Below the pieces are notes generated by a model, which saw only the letters and a list, made by a program, of their open reading frames with translations, did not search any database and had not been told where the DNA came from. The position numbers and the translations under genes were made by a program. This document shows positions 6,875 through 16,315 of a DNA stretch of 64,000 nucleotides, in pieces. Positions within the stretch are counted from its first letter, which is position 1, and the number at the start of each line of letters is the position of its first letter. Source of the stretch: Pedobacter cryoconitis (GTDB lineage: Bacteria > Bacteroidota > Bacteroidia > Sphingobacteriales > Sphingobacteriaceae); NCBI RefSeq assembly GCF_014207135.1, contig NZ_JACHCC010000009.1, positions 124,001-188,000 on the forward strand, read 5' to 3'.

Positions 6875-8197
6875 ATGACTAAAAGAGTAAAATCAATTCC
6901 CATCTTATTGCTCTGCCTGCTGCTTGCCAGTCTGGCAAATGCGCAAGGACAGCTTACGCTTAAAGATGCACTTAATTTTGCCATCGAAAATAACACCAAT
7001 GCACGTAAGGCAAAACTGGATATAGATGGCGGTAAATATAAAACACAGGAAATAAGAGCACAGGCTCTTCCACAGATCACAGGAAATGGTGGCCTGACTT
7101 ACAATCCTATTATCGGTCAGCTGATAGTTGGAAACCAGGCTTTCCAGATGGGTAGAAACTGGAACGTAAACGGCGGTGTTCAGTTAAGTCAGCAATTATT
7201 TAACCAACAGGTATTCACTGGCCTTAAGGCAGCCCGTACAAGTGAGAAATATTATACCTTAAGCGCCGACCTTACCCAGGAACAGGTTATTGAGCTGGTA
7301 GCCAATAATTACTATCAGGTTCTGGTCAGCAGACAACAGTTAAACGTCATTGACACGAATATAAAAAACGTAAAGGTTGTTGAAAAGATCATTGCCAACC
7401 AATATCAGAATGGTCTGGCTAAAAAGATTGATGTAGACCGGATTAAGGTAAACCTGACTAACCTGGAGACACAACGTGAACAAACTGTCAATGCTGTTGT
7501 ACAACTGGAAAATCAGTTGAAATATTCGATGGGCATGCCAGTTTCAACACCAATCACCCTGCCTCCTGATGAATTCAGTAAGGTGGAGACTTTACCTGCA
7601 ATGGCCGACAGTGTCAACCTTGAAGAAAGAACAGAAATCAGACTATTGAATATTCAGAAGGATTTACTTGGTTTACAGCGTAAGGCTTACGTTTCTGAAT
7701 ATTACCCTACATTATCTTTAACCGGAAATCTTTCCAGAACCGGTATGAGTGATAAATTTGATTTGCTTAGCCGCCATGGCAGTGCTACTTATTATAATGC
7801 ATCTGCGATTGGCTTGACCTTAAACATTCCTATCTTCAATGGTTTTGCTACCCGTTCCAGAGTACGTCAGGCAGAAGTAAATCTGAAAAAGAATGATGAA
7901 GATATCAGACAACAAAAAAACACCCTGAACCAGGCTTACGAAAATGCGAAAATCCAGTTAAAGGACAATATCAATACGATCAGGTCACAACGTCAGAACG
8001 TTTTGCTGGCACAGGAAATTTATAACAGTACACAAAACAACTACAAAAACGGACTGGCTGCATTAACTGATCTTTTAGATACTGAAAATGCATTAACTTC
8101 AGCACAAAACAGCTATACACAGGCATTACTGAACTACAAAATTGCCGAAATTCAACTAATCAAATCTAACGGAAATATAAAATCACTATTAAAATGA
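6875..8197 (+). CDS. TolC-family outer membrane efflux channel
   Basis: This 440-residue protein has a signal peptide (about residues 1-23, ending ANAQ). Two outer membrane efflux protein repeats follow, rich in coiled-coil helices with N/Q (for example ANNYYQVLVSRQQL and NYKNGLAALTDLLDTENALTSAQ). It should trimerise to form the outer-membrane duct of the tripartite pump encoded by this operon. The motif GLAALTDLLDTENALT near the end is typical of the second repeat. Its stop overlaps the start of the adaptor gene by 4 nt (ATGA), which indicates translational coupling. The substrate is unknown. Confidence 0.93.
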   Translation: MTKRVKSIPILLLCLLLASLANAQGQLTLKDALNFAIENNTNARKAKLDIDGGKYKTQEIRAQALPQITGNGGLTYNPIIGQLIVGNQAFQMGRNWNVNGGVQLSQQLFNQQVFTGLKAARTSEKYYTLSADLTQEQVIELVANNYYQVLVSRQQLNVIDTNIKNVKVVEKIIANQYQNGLAKKIDVDRIKVNLTNLETQREQTVNAVVQLENQLKYSMGMPVSTPITLPPDEFSKVETLPAMADSVNLEERTEIRLLNIQKDLLGLQRKAYVSEYYPTLSLTGNLSRTGMSDKFDLLSRHGSATYYNASAIGLTLNIPIFNGFATRSRVRQAEVNLKKNDEDIRQQKNTLNQAYENAKIQLKDNINTIRSQRQNVLLAQEIYNSTQNNYKNGLAALTDLLDTENALTSAQNSYTQALLNYKIAEIQLIKSNGNIKSLLK

Positions 8198-9258
8198 AAA
8201 GAGTAATTATAACAGTCATTCTAATTATAGTTGTTATCGGAGCAATCGCTTTGGTACTCAAAAACAATAAGAAGAAAAATGACGCACAGACAGCTTTGGT
8301 CGCTCAGGGAAGTGGTGCCATCAGCGTACGTGTGGCTCCAGTGAAAAAAGAAACCGTTGATTTGGACTTTAGTGCAAATGGTAATTTTGCACCAATACAA
8401 GAATTGAATTTTCTGTCAGAAAATGCAGGCAGGATCACCAAAATATTTGTAGCTGAAGGAGACCGCGTTCACAAAGGACAGGTTCTGGCTCATATTGATG
8501 CCGAAATCATCAATACGGACAAAGAAACAGCACAAGCTGCACTGGACAATGCGATCAGAGATGAAGCAAGATATGTGAGTTCTTTCCAGACAGGTGGTGT
8601 TACACAACAGCAGCTTGACCAGGCTAAATTAGCAACAAGAAACGCAAGATTAAGATTACAAAGTTCAGCAAGAAGAGTGAGTGATGCTAATATCAAATCT
8701 CCTATTGATGGAATTGTGAATAAAAAATATATTGAAACCGGAGCTTTTGTTACTGCTCAGGGTACCCAGTTATTTGAGTTGGTTGATGTTTCAAGATTGA
8801 AATTAAAGGTTAACGTAAATGAAGGACAGGTAGCCAATCTTAAAATTGGTGAAAATGTACAGATTAAATCAAATGTTTTCCCTGCTGATAATTTCTCAGG
8901 TAAAATTACTTTCATTGCGCCGAAAGCCGATGCAACGCTCAATTTCCCAATTGAAATTGAAGTAGCAAACAACCATACCAACACGATAAAAGCGGGTATG
9001 TATGGAACTGCAATCTTTAAGTTCCCGGCTCAGTCCCCTATCATCACCATTCCGCGTGGTTCATTTGTGGGTAGTGTGAGCAGCAACCAGATTTTTGTAC
9101 TGGAAGATGGAAAAACCGCAAAAATACGTAAAGTGATTGCAGGCAGAATTATTGGTGATGAGGTAGAAATCATCGACGGGCTAAAAGAAGGTGAAACAGT
9201 GATCACCAGCGGTCAGATCAACCTGGTTGATGGTAGCCCGGTGGTACCAATAAAATAA
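8194..9258 (+). CDS. RND efflux periplasmic adaptor (membrane fusion protein)
   Basis: This 354-residue adaptor has an N-terminal membrane anchor (about residues 3-24). A lipoyl-like half follows (EGDRVHKGQVLAHIDAEI, about 88-105), then an alpha-helical hairpin, the second lipoyl half (ANIKSPIDGIVNKKYIETGAFV, about 166-187) and a beta-barrel with a C-terminal membrane-proximal domain. It links the inner membrane pump to TolC. It lies between the channel and the pump, overlapping the former by 4 nt and 30 nt before the latter. The MFP family assignment is firm. Confidence 0.93.
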   Translation: MKRVIITVILIIVVIGAIALVLKNNKKKNDAQTALVAQGSGAISVRVAPVKKETVDLDFSANGNFAPIQELNFLSENAGRITKIFVAEGDRVHKGQVLAHIDAEIINTDKETAQAALDNAIRDEARYVSSFQTGGVTQQQLDQAKLATRNARLRLQSSARRVSDANIKSPIDGIVNKKYIETGAFVTAQGTQLFELVDVSRLKLKVNVNEGQVANLKIGENVQIKSNVFPADNFSGKITFIAPKADATLNFPIEIEVANNHTNTIKAGMYGTAIFKFPAQSPIITIPRGSFVGSVSSNQIFVLEDGKTAKIRKVIAGRIIGDEVEIIDGLKEGETVITSGQINLVDGSPVVPIK

Positions 9259-9288
9259 TTTTTGATCAGCATATAAATCTATATATAG

Positions 9289-12200
9289 ATGAAATTAACA
9301 GAAATATCAATAAAACGACCTTCGCTTGTCATCGTGGTATTCAGCGTACTGACATTACTGGGTTTATTGAGTTACTTCTCATTAAGTTATGAGTTGTTAC
9401 CCAAATTCTCCAATAATGTGGTCTCTATCTCCACAATATACCCGGGAGCATCGCCAAACGAAGTAGAAAATACAGTTACCAAAAAAATCGAGGATGCAGT
9501 ATCCTCCATGGAGAACATCAAAAAGCTGAACGCAGTCTCTTATGAAGGTTTATCTGTGGTAACGATTACCTTAAATGATAAGGCCAATGTGGATTTGTCA
9601 TTAAACGAGGCACAACGTAAAGTAAATTCAATTCTGAAAGATTTACCTACTGACGTAAAACCGCCTTCCCTGAACAAATTCTCTTTAGATGATTTGCCGG
9701 TTATTACCATGTCGGCATCAGCTAAAATGGATGATGCTTCATTTTATGACCTGATCGATAAACGTATCGCTCCGATCATATCCAGAGTAAATGGTGTTGC
9801 ACAGGTTAACCTTGTTGGTGGACAGCAACGTGAAATCGAAGTAGGACTGGATGCAGATAAACTACAAGGTTATGGACTGTCTGTTCCACAGGTTCAGCAA
9901 TCTATTTTAACGTCCAACCTTGATTTCCCTACTGGTAGTGTAAAAACACAGAACCAGGATATCTTAATCCGTTTATCGGGTAAATATAAAAACGTAGAAG
10001 AACTGCGTAACCTGGTTGTGGGTACCGGAAAAGATGGTGCACAGATCCGTTTACGGGATGTTGCTGATGTTAGGGATGCCCAAAAAGAAGTAGATAAACT
10101 GGCACGTATAGACCGTAAAGGAGCTATCGCGATACAGGTCATTAAACAATCTGATGCCAATGCCGTAGAAGTAAGTAAACTTGTTCATAAAGCTATCGAA
10201 ACACTGCAAAAGGATTACAGCTCAAATGACCTGAAAATCATTATTGCCAACGACAGCTCAATTTTCACACTGGAATCTGCTGATGCGGTAATCCACGATT
10301 TAATCCTTGCGATTATTCTGGTAGCCTTTGTGATGCTCTTCTTCCTGCATAGTATCAGGAACGCCCTGATCGTCATGGTATCTATTCCGGCTTCCCTGAT
10401 TGCAACTTTTATCGGGATCAGTGTATTAGGCTATACCTTAAACCTGATGTCTTTACTGGGATTATCACTCGTAGTTGGTATCCTTGTCGATGATGCGATT
10501 GTGGTACTGGAGAATATCTACCGTCACATGGAAATGGGCAAAAACAAAGTCCGTGCAGCTTATGACGCAACCAGCGAAATTGGTTTTACGGTTGTTTCCA
10601 TTACTTTGGTAATTGTGGTTGTGTTCTTCCCGATTGCAGTAAGTACAGGTTTGGTTTCAAACATTCTGCGTCAGTTCTGTGTCGTGGTAATTATTGCAAC
10701 TCTGCTCTCTTTATTAGCTTCCTTCTCTATCGTACCTCTTTTATCTTCCCGTTTTGGTAAACTGGAGAAAATAGAAGGTAAGAATATATTCGGGCGTTTC
10801 ATCTTATGGTTTGAAGGCCAGCTGCGCAAATTCACGATCTGGATTACCAGCATCCTGAACTGGTCTTTAGCCAATAAAGGGAAAACAATCGGAATTGTAT
10901 TACTCATGTTCTTTGGATCATGCGGATTAATCCCGGCTGGTTATATAGGAACAGAGTTCTTCCCTAAAAGTGATAAAGGAGAGTTCCTGGTACAGATTGA
11001 ACTTCCTAAAGATGCTTCCATTGATCAGACGAATTTCATGACGCAGAAAGCTGAAGCATTTCTGACTAAAAAACCTGAGATCCTGCAATTGATTACGACT
11101 GTAGGTCAGTCAAGTGGTGACTTTGGAGGAACACAAGCTACAGCTTATAAATCTGAGATCAATGTAAAACTGGTTGAGCGCGATAAACGTGCCGATAATT
11201 CAAGTATCTATGCAACTAAAGTGAGTCGTGAACTTGCGAAAGTTCTGGTTGGTGCCAAGGTAAAAACAGTACCGATCAGTATCCTGGGTATTGCAGAGAA
11301 TGCGCCGATTGAACTCGTTGTGATGGGATCAGACCTGGACAGCGCGATGAAATATGCAGAAGCTGCCAAAACTGTATTATCAAAAATCAAAGGAGCAGCA
11401 GAGCTTAAACTATCTGTTGAAAATGGTAGTCCAGAGATTAATGTACAGGTTGACCGTGATAAAATGGCTTCATTAGGCCTTACACTACAAACTGTAGGTG
11501 CAACCATGCAAACCGCATTCAGTGGAAATACTGATGGTAAATTCCGTAAAGGAGAATACGAATATGATATCAACATCCGTTATCAGGATTTTAACCGTCA
11601 GGATATCGACGACGTAAGAAACCTGATCTTTGTCAATTCTTCGGGTCAGCAGATTAAACTGTCTCAGTTTGCCAATATTAAAGAGGGCTCAGGCCCGAGT
11701 CAGCTGGAAAGAAGAGATAAGAGTACCTCTGTTTCTGTAAGGGCACAGTCTATCGGTCGTCCTACCGGAACAATTGTAGCTGAATTCCAGCAACAGCTCT
11801 TAGACCTGGAAAAATCAGGTAAACTGAAAAAACCAGTAGGCGTGAGTTATGTATGGGCTGGTGATGCTGAAAACCAGGGAGATGGTTTCGGAACACTGGG
11901 AATTGCCTTATTAGCTTCAATTATCTTGGTTTACCTGATCATGGTAGCCCTTTATGATAGTTTCGTTTACCCTTTTGTAGTCATGTTCTCTATTCCATTA
12001 TCGGTTATCGGAGCCTTGCTTGCACTGGCCCTGACCAATAATGCATTGAATATATTCACTATTCTGGGATTGATCATGCTGATCGGACTGGTAGCGAAAA
12101 ATGCGATTATCCTTGTCGATTTTACGAATCAGATGAAGGCCGAAGGTAAGTCTACCCATGAGGCTCTTGTCCTGGCCAATCACGCACGTTTACGTCCGAT

Positions 12201-12480
12201 CCTGATGACAACCATTGCCATGGTTATTGGTATGCTACCGATTGCATTGGCAAGTGGTGCAGGTGCCGAATGGAAAAATGGTCTGGCCTGGGTTATTATC
12301 GGCGGTCTGTTAAGTTCATTATTCCTGACACTGATTATCGTGCCAGTGATGTACCAGATTTTTGACGGTATACTTGATAGACTTGGATTCAACAAAAAAG
12401 GGGTTACTATCGAACAACTAATGGTAGAACCTTATGATCATAAAGATGTTAAAGAATATGATCTGGATCATCAGCATTAA
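9289..12480 (+). CDS. RND multidrug-type efflux permease
   Basis: This 1063-residue inner membrane proton-driven pump belongs to the AcrB/HAE1 superfamily, with 12 predicted TM segments and two large periplasmic loops. The TM4 motif VGILVDDAIVVLENI keeps the paired aspartates of the proton relay. The TM10 motif GLVAKNAIILVDFTNQ keeps the lysine partner. The protein starts MKLTEISIKRPSLVIVVFSV, the usual amphipathic entry of the family. It probably exports hydrophobic or amphipathic compounds through the TolC partner. The long acidic, His-rich tail (ending YDHKDVKEYDLDHQH) is variable in the family. A strong hairpin terminator follows 20 nt later. Confidence 0.95.
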   Translation: MKLTEISIKRPSLVIVVFSVLTLLGLLSYFSLSYELLPKFSNNVVSISTIYPGASPNEVENTVTKKIEDAVSSMENIKKLNAVSYEGLSVVTITLNDKANVDLSLNEAQRKVNSILKDLPTDVKPPSLNKFSLDDLPVITMSASAKMDDASFYDLIDKRIAPIISRVNGVAQVNLVGGQQREIEVGLDADKLQGYGLSVPQVQQSILTSNLDFPTGSVKTQNQDILIRLSGKYKNVEELRNLVVGTGKDGAQIRLRDVADVRDAQKEVDKLARIDRKGAIAIQVIKQSDANAVEVSKLVHKAIETLQKDYSSNDLKIIIANDSSIFTLESADAVIHDLILAIILVAFVMLFFLHSIRNALIVMVSIPASLIATFIGISVLGYTLNLMSLLGLSLVVGILVDDAIVVLENIYRHMEMGKNKVRAAYDATSEIGFTVVSITLVIVVVFFPIAVSTGLVSNILRQFCVVVIIATLLSLLASFSIVPLLSSRFGKLEKIEGKNIFGRFILWFEGQLRKFTIWITSILNWSLANKGKTIGIVLLMFFGSCGLIPAGYIGTEFFPKSDKGEFLVQIELPKDASIDQTNFMTQKAEAFLTKKPEILQLITTVGQSSGDFGGTQATAYKSEINVKLVERDKRADNSSIYATKVSRELAKVLVGAKVKTVPISILGIAENAPIELVVMGSDLDSAMKYAEAAKTVLSKIKGAAELKLSVENGSPEINVQVDRDKMASLGLTLQTVGATMQTAFSGNTDGKFRKGEYEYDINIRYQDFNRQDIDDVRNLIFVNSSGQQIKLSQFANIKEGSGPSQLERRDKSTSVSVRAQSIGRPTGTIVAEFQQQLLDLEKSGKLKKPVGVSYVWAGDAENQGDGFGTLGIALLASIILVYLIMVALYDSFVYPFVVMFSIPLSVIGALLALALTNNALNIFTILGLIMLIGLVAKNAIILVDFTNQMKAEGKSTHEALVLANHARLRPILMTTIAMVIGMLPIALASGAGAEWKNGLAWVIIGGLLSSLFLTLIIVPVMYQIFDGILDRLGFNKKGVTIEQLMVEPYDHKDVKEYDLDHQH

Positions 12481-12500
12481 GCTCAGCTGATTCAGATTTA

Positions 12501-12531
12501 AAAAAGGAACCCATAACGGGTTCCTTTTTTT
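12501..12531 (+). terminator. Terminator of the first efflux operon
   Basis: The perfect stem AAAAAGGAACCC / GGGTTCCTTTTT has a 5-nt loop and a T run. It lies 20 nt after the permease stop. Confidence 0.88.
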
Positions 12532-12555
12532 GTTATACAAAACCCGGTTGGGCAT

Positions 12556-12587
12556 AAAAAAACCCGCAGAGGGTTCTGCGGGTTTTT
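12556..12587 (-). terminator. Terminator of the dihydrolipoyl dehydrogenase gene
   Basis: The perfect 13-bp stem AAAAACCCGCAGA / TCTGCGGGTTTTT has a GGGT loop. It lies 17 nt beyond the lpdA stop on the minus strand. It is symmetric, so it may also back up the convergent efflux operon terminator. Confidence 0.88.
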
Positions 12588-12604
12588 AATCATTTATGTT
12601 ATAC

Positions 12605-14011
12605 TTAAATATGGATTGCTCTGTTAGCAGTCGCAGCCATAGCCGCTTCTTTGATCGCTTCAGTATAAGTTGGATGTGCATGACAAATTCTTGCAATATC
12701 TTCAGCAGAAGCACGGAACTCCATTGCTACTACTGCTTCAGCAATCATATCAGCAGCACGTGGGCCGATCATATGAACACCTAATATCTCGTCTGTAGCT
12801 TCATCAGCCAATACCTTTACAAAACCATCAGTATCCATACTTGCTTTAGCACGTCCGCTCGCTTTGAAAGGGAAAGATCCTGCTTTGTATTTTACACCTT
12901 TTTCTTTTAACTGCTCTTCAGTATAACCTACTGAAGCAACTTCCGGCCAGGTATAAACAACTCCAGGGATAAGGTTGTAATTGATATGTGGTTTTTGACC
13001 AGCAATCGTTTCAGCTACAAAAACACCTTCATCTTCCGCTTTATGCGCAAGCATTGCTCCTGTAATTACATCACCGATAGCATATACACCCGGTACAGCA
13101 GTTTCAAGATGTGCATTTACAGGAATTTTATTACCACGTTCTTCGGTTTTAATACCGATATTCTCTAAACCTAATCCTGCAGTATAAGCAGTACGTCCTA
13201 CAGCAACGATACAATAATCAGCTTCCAGATTTACTTCTTCACCTTTGGCATTCAACGCTGAAACAGTAACTTTTTTACCTTTAGTGGTTGCTCCTGTTAC
13301 TTTATGTCCCATGAAGAATTCCATACCCAAAGATTTCTTCAATACACGTTGTAATTCCTTACCCAAACCTGCATCCATTGTCGCAATGATTGAAGGTAAA
13401 TATTCCACTACTGAAACTTTAGTACCTAAACGTGCGTAAACAGATCCTAATTCCAGACCGATTACACCCCCACCAATAACGATCATCGTTTTTGGAACTT
13501 CTTTAATGTTTAAAGCTTCAGTTGAAGTAATGATTCTTTTTTTATCAATTGGTAAAAATGGTAATGCAGTAGGTTTAGAGCCCGAAGCAATTACAATGTT
13601 TTTACCCGTGATGTTTTCTGATGTTCCGTCAGTTTTAGTAATCTTGATTGTATTTTTATCTACAAAAGATCCTAATCCTTCAAAACTGTCAATTTTATTC
13701 TTTTTAAACAGGTAAGTAATACCTGCAGTATTTTGTGCTACCACGTCATCTTTACGGGCAATCATTTGTGGCATATCCACACTCAGGTCTTTCAGTCCGA
13801 TACCGTGAGTAGTAAAAGTATGTGCCGCATTGTGATAATGCTCAGATGAATCCAACAATGCTTTTGACGGGATACAACCTACATTTAAGCAAGTGCCACC
13901 AAAAGTTTTATATTTTTCTATAACTGCTGTTTTTAACCCCAATTGTGCACATCTTATTGCGCTAACATAACCACCAGGACCAGAACCAATAATAATGACG
14001 TCGTATTGCAT
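12605..14011 (-). CDS. lpdA: Dihydrolipoyl dehydrogenase (E3)
   Basis: This 468-residue FAD flavoprotein reoxidises the dihydrolipoyl groups of the 2-oxoacid dehydrogenase and glycine cleavage complexes with NAD+. Motifs: GSGPGGYVSAI for FAD at residues 9-19, the redox-active disulfide GGTCLNVGCIPSK at 38-50 (C41, C46), the NAD-binding GGGVIGLELGSVYARLG, and the C-terminal HAHPTYTEAIKE with the His-Glu pair. I chose the start at MQYDVII (14011), because the longer frame adds 18 residues that do not resemble the family. It probably serves the sucA/sucB complex encoded about 10 kb away. It is monocistronic with its own terminator. Confidence 0.95.
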   Translation of the reverse strand: MQYDVIIIGSGPGGYVSAIRCAQLGLKTAVIEKYKTFGGTCLNVGCIPSKALLDSSEHYHNAAHTFTTHGIGLKDLSVDMPQMIARKDDVVAQNTAGITYLFKKNKIDSFEGLGSFVDKNTIKITKTDGTSENITGKNIVIASGSKPTALPFLPIDKKRIITSTEALNIKEVPKTMIVIGGGVIGLELGSVYARLGTKVSVVEYLPSIIATMDAGLGKELQRVLKKSLGMEFFMGHKVTGATTKGKKVTVSALNAKGEEVNLEADYCIVAVGRTAYTAGLGLENIGIKTEERGNKIPVNAHLETAVPGVYAIGDVITGAMLAHKAEDEGVFVAETIAGQKPHINYNLIPGVVYTWPEVASVGYTEEQLKEKGVKYKAGSFPFKASGRAKASMDTDGFVKVLADEATDEILGVHMIGPRAADMIAEAVVAMEFRASAEDIARICHAHPTYTEAIKEAAMAATANRAIHI

Positions 14012-14081
14012 AATGATAAAATTTTTGTTGAGCAAAGTTAATAAACCCCAATAGAAATAAGGCATTCTGAAGCTTAATCTT

Positions 14082-15749
14082 TCAATTAATCAACACTACT
14101 TCGGTGGTTGACAAGGTTCCCTTACGGGTAAGATGATTTAAGAACTTCCCGTTTACCTTCGTGATCCGGAAACTTTCAAAGGTTTGAAGACGTTTTATCT
14201 TCATGCCCTGCTTGATATACTGATCTATAACTTCAGTATCTGCATAAAGCAAATAAGGTTTTGGAGGCAGGAATGAAGCTTCATCCGGTCTTAAAAAATA
14301 AAGTGGGGCGTTGACATAAAAATCTACCGCAAAAGCGTAGCCAATGCGGCTCCTGACAACTGGCAGGTCTTTTGTATTGTGTTCATTAATCCAGAACGCA
14401 GCTTCACTGTCTGCCTGGTACTTCAGTACAGCCGGATAATAAGCCAGGTTAAAATACAGGTTTACAAAAAATGCGACCGCACTCACCTGATAGCATATTT
14501 TAAACCTGCCATTCACCTTCGTAAAAGTTGCCAGGACAAATAACACAACAGATCCTGTCAGCAACAAAACGGTAAAGACCGTGAGGTTATCGGGCCTGAA
14601 AAAATAATGCAGCACCATGATCAGAAAAACCATAATCCCACCTACAACCAGCTGCACTATACGGATGGCTTTAACAGAACTTTCTAATTTCAGATTACAC
14701 AGATACTCTGCAGTGATGATCGCAAAGAATGGAAACACAATGGTAATATAAAAAGGCAGCTGAAACTTCGATAAAGAAAAGATCAGGAAGGTCAGCAGAG
14801 AACCAGCTATACAAAACCATTCCGCCTGTAAAGGTTTTCTAAAGTTTTTCCGGAAGAACTGATACACTGCGGTAAACAGCAGCAGGCTCCAGGGCAGAAA
14901 AGCCCATAAAGTAGTATGCAGAAAAAAGGTTGGATCGCCTTTGGGCTGTTTAATTGGTCCGCTATTAAAAAAGCGGCCAAACTGACTATCCCAGAAAAAG
15001 AATTTTATTCCTGAGACTCCCTTTTGTCCGAAGATAATTTTCTCCGGGTGAAGATCAAACTGGTTATATAAAGTATAAAGCTCGGGTATAATAAAAATAA
15101 GAATAAGTACAACAGCGAGCAGCCACCTGAAATTAAATACCATCGGCCAGTTCTTTTTAATCAGCAGCTCTCCTCCTATTGCCCCTGCTATAGGAATTAG
15201 AGCAAAAACACCTTTGGTCATGACTGCACAGGCGGCAAATAAACAAGCTGCAATCAAATGGAGCACCCATTTTTTACCCAGTGACTTATAGAAATGATAA
15301 ACACTGGCAATGATCAGTCCTGTCAGAAAAGGTTCGGCCCGTACATCCATTGTACAAATCAGAATATGCTGTGCAGTCAGCAAGATCAGTGCAGCCCATA
15401 AGCCTATCTGTTTTGTATAGAGTACTGAGGCTAATTTAAAGGTATAATAAGCAGCCAGCAGGATAAACAATATACCAGGTAATTTATAAGACCAGGTACT
15501 GACACCAAACAGTTTAAAAAAAACAGCAGTCGTCCAGAATGGAAAATGTGGTTTATCCAGCCAGTCCTTCCCCTCCACCAGCAAATCACTAAAATTATTG
15601 TGCTGTGCCATTCCTTTAGCTATAGAAGCATACAAAGCTCCGTCTGGTTCCATGATCGTGACGAACAACCCCGTAAAGTTTAAGAGTACAGCAAACCCGA
15701 TAAACAGATATAGCCATTTTGTAGTCTGATCAGAAAGTATCTTCTGCAT
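14082..15749 (-). CDS. GT39/ArnT-like polyprenyl-phosphate sugar transferase
   Basis: This 555-residue polytopic inner membrane glycosyltransferase of the PMT/ArnT (GT-C) superfamily has about 11-12 TM segments. The first periplasmic loop holds the acidic catalytic motif MEPDGALYASIAKGM (about residues 32-46). Conserved loop features WLDKPHFPFW follow at about 63-72. Such enzymes move a sugar from undecaprenyl phosphate onto lipid A or another envelope acceptor. The gene follows a GtrA-like gene by 9 nt, a pairing that fits lipid-linked sugar translocation and transfer. The acceptor and sugar cannot be told from sequence. Confidence 0.88.
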   Translation of the reverse strand: MQKILSDQTTKWLYLFIGFAVLLNFTGLFVTIMEPDGALYASIAKGMAQHNNFSDLLVEGKDWLDKPHFPFWTTAVFFKLFGVSTWSYKLPGILFILLAAYYTFKLASVLYTKQIGLWAALILLTAQHILICTMDVRAEPFLTGLIIASVYHFYKSLGKKWVLHLIAACLFAACAVMTKGVFALIPIAGAIGGELLIKKNWPMVFNFRWLLAVVLILIFIIPELYTLYNQFDLHPEKIIFGQKGVSGIKFFFWDSQFGRFFNSGPIKQPKGDPTFFLHTTLWAFLPWSLLLFTAVYQFFRKNFRKPLQAEWFCIAGSLLTFLIFSLSKFQLPFYITIVFPFFAIITAEYLCNLKLESSVKAIRIVQLVVGGIMVFLIMVLHYFFRPDNLTVFTVLLLTGSVVLFVLATFTKVNGRFKICYQVSAVAFFVNLYFNLAYYPAVLKYQADSEAAFWINEHNTKDLPVVRSRIGYAFAVDFYVNAPLYFLRPDEASFLPPKPYLLYADTEVIDQYIKQGMKIKRLQTFESFRITKVNGKFLNHLTRKGTLSTTEVVLIN

Positions 15750-15758
15750 AGGTATAAA

Positions 15759-16205
15759 TTAGATTGATTTTCTCTTGTCCGGGGTCTTAAAAACAAAGAA
15801 ATAGTTTGCACTGAAATTCCAGAAAAAAACAGTAAAAATAGCTGCCGCCTTACTAATGTAAAAGTTCACATGCATCATATTGTCCAGTAAAAAAATAATC
15901 GCCGAATTGAGGAGCAGACCTATCAGCGAAACCATAAAAAAAGCCGTAAACTGTAATCCTGGTTTGGATTTGTTGTCTTTAAATGTCCAGTTACGGTGAA
16001 TAATATAATTACTCATTACAGCTGCAGTAAAACCAATTCCGTTTGCAACGAATTTATTAAATCCCAGTTTATCTTTAAAAAACCAGGTTAATGCAAAGTC
16101 GATACACAAGCCCGATACACCAGTGATTCCAAATTTTATAAATGCCAGGATTTTTGGTGTCAGCAAAGATGAAAAAGAAGATACACTGAATTTATTTTGG
16201 GACAT
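15759..16205 (-). CDS. GtrA-like flippase-family membrane protein
   Basis: This 148-residue small membrane protein has four TM segments and the GtrA/DPMS-like domain (IKFGITGVSGLCIDFALTWF at the start, NYIIHRNWTFKD in the middle, FFWNFSANYFFVF at the end). The family is linked to flipping or handling of polyprenyl-phosphate-linked sugars. I chose the start MSQNKFSV at 16205, because the 20 residues of the longer frame do not fit the family. It forms a two-gene operon with the GT39 transferase. It is divergent from the S15 hydrolase, with 110 nt between the starts. Confidence 0.85.
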   Translation of the reverse strand: MSQNKFSVSSFSSLLTPKILAFIKFGITGVSGLCIDFALTWFFKDKLGFNKFVANGIGFTAAVMSNYIIHRNWTFKDNKSKPGLQFTAFFMVSLIGLLLNSAIIFLLDNMMHVNFYISKAAAIFTVFFWNFSANYFFVFKTPDKRKSI

Positions 16206-16315
16206 GAAGCAATTTCTTATGGCGTTAAAGGTAAGTAACAATTTAGATTTATACGTGGATGTCATACAAAAAAGGGTGCTTACCCCTTATATTTAGACCA
16301 TCTAAACTTTTCAGT

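Noticed and set aside
12605..14065. Longer start for lpdA at 14065
   Set aside because: The additional 18 residues (MPYFYWGLLTLLN..) do not match the family, whose proteins begin at the flavin-binding strand as in MQYDVIIIGSG at 14011.
16206..16265. Longer GtrA start and overlapping S15 hydrolase start (16259)
   Set aside because: The longer forms make the two divergent genes overlap and bury the signal peptide of the hydrolase. The starts at 16205 and 16316 fit the domain limits.
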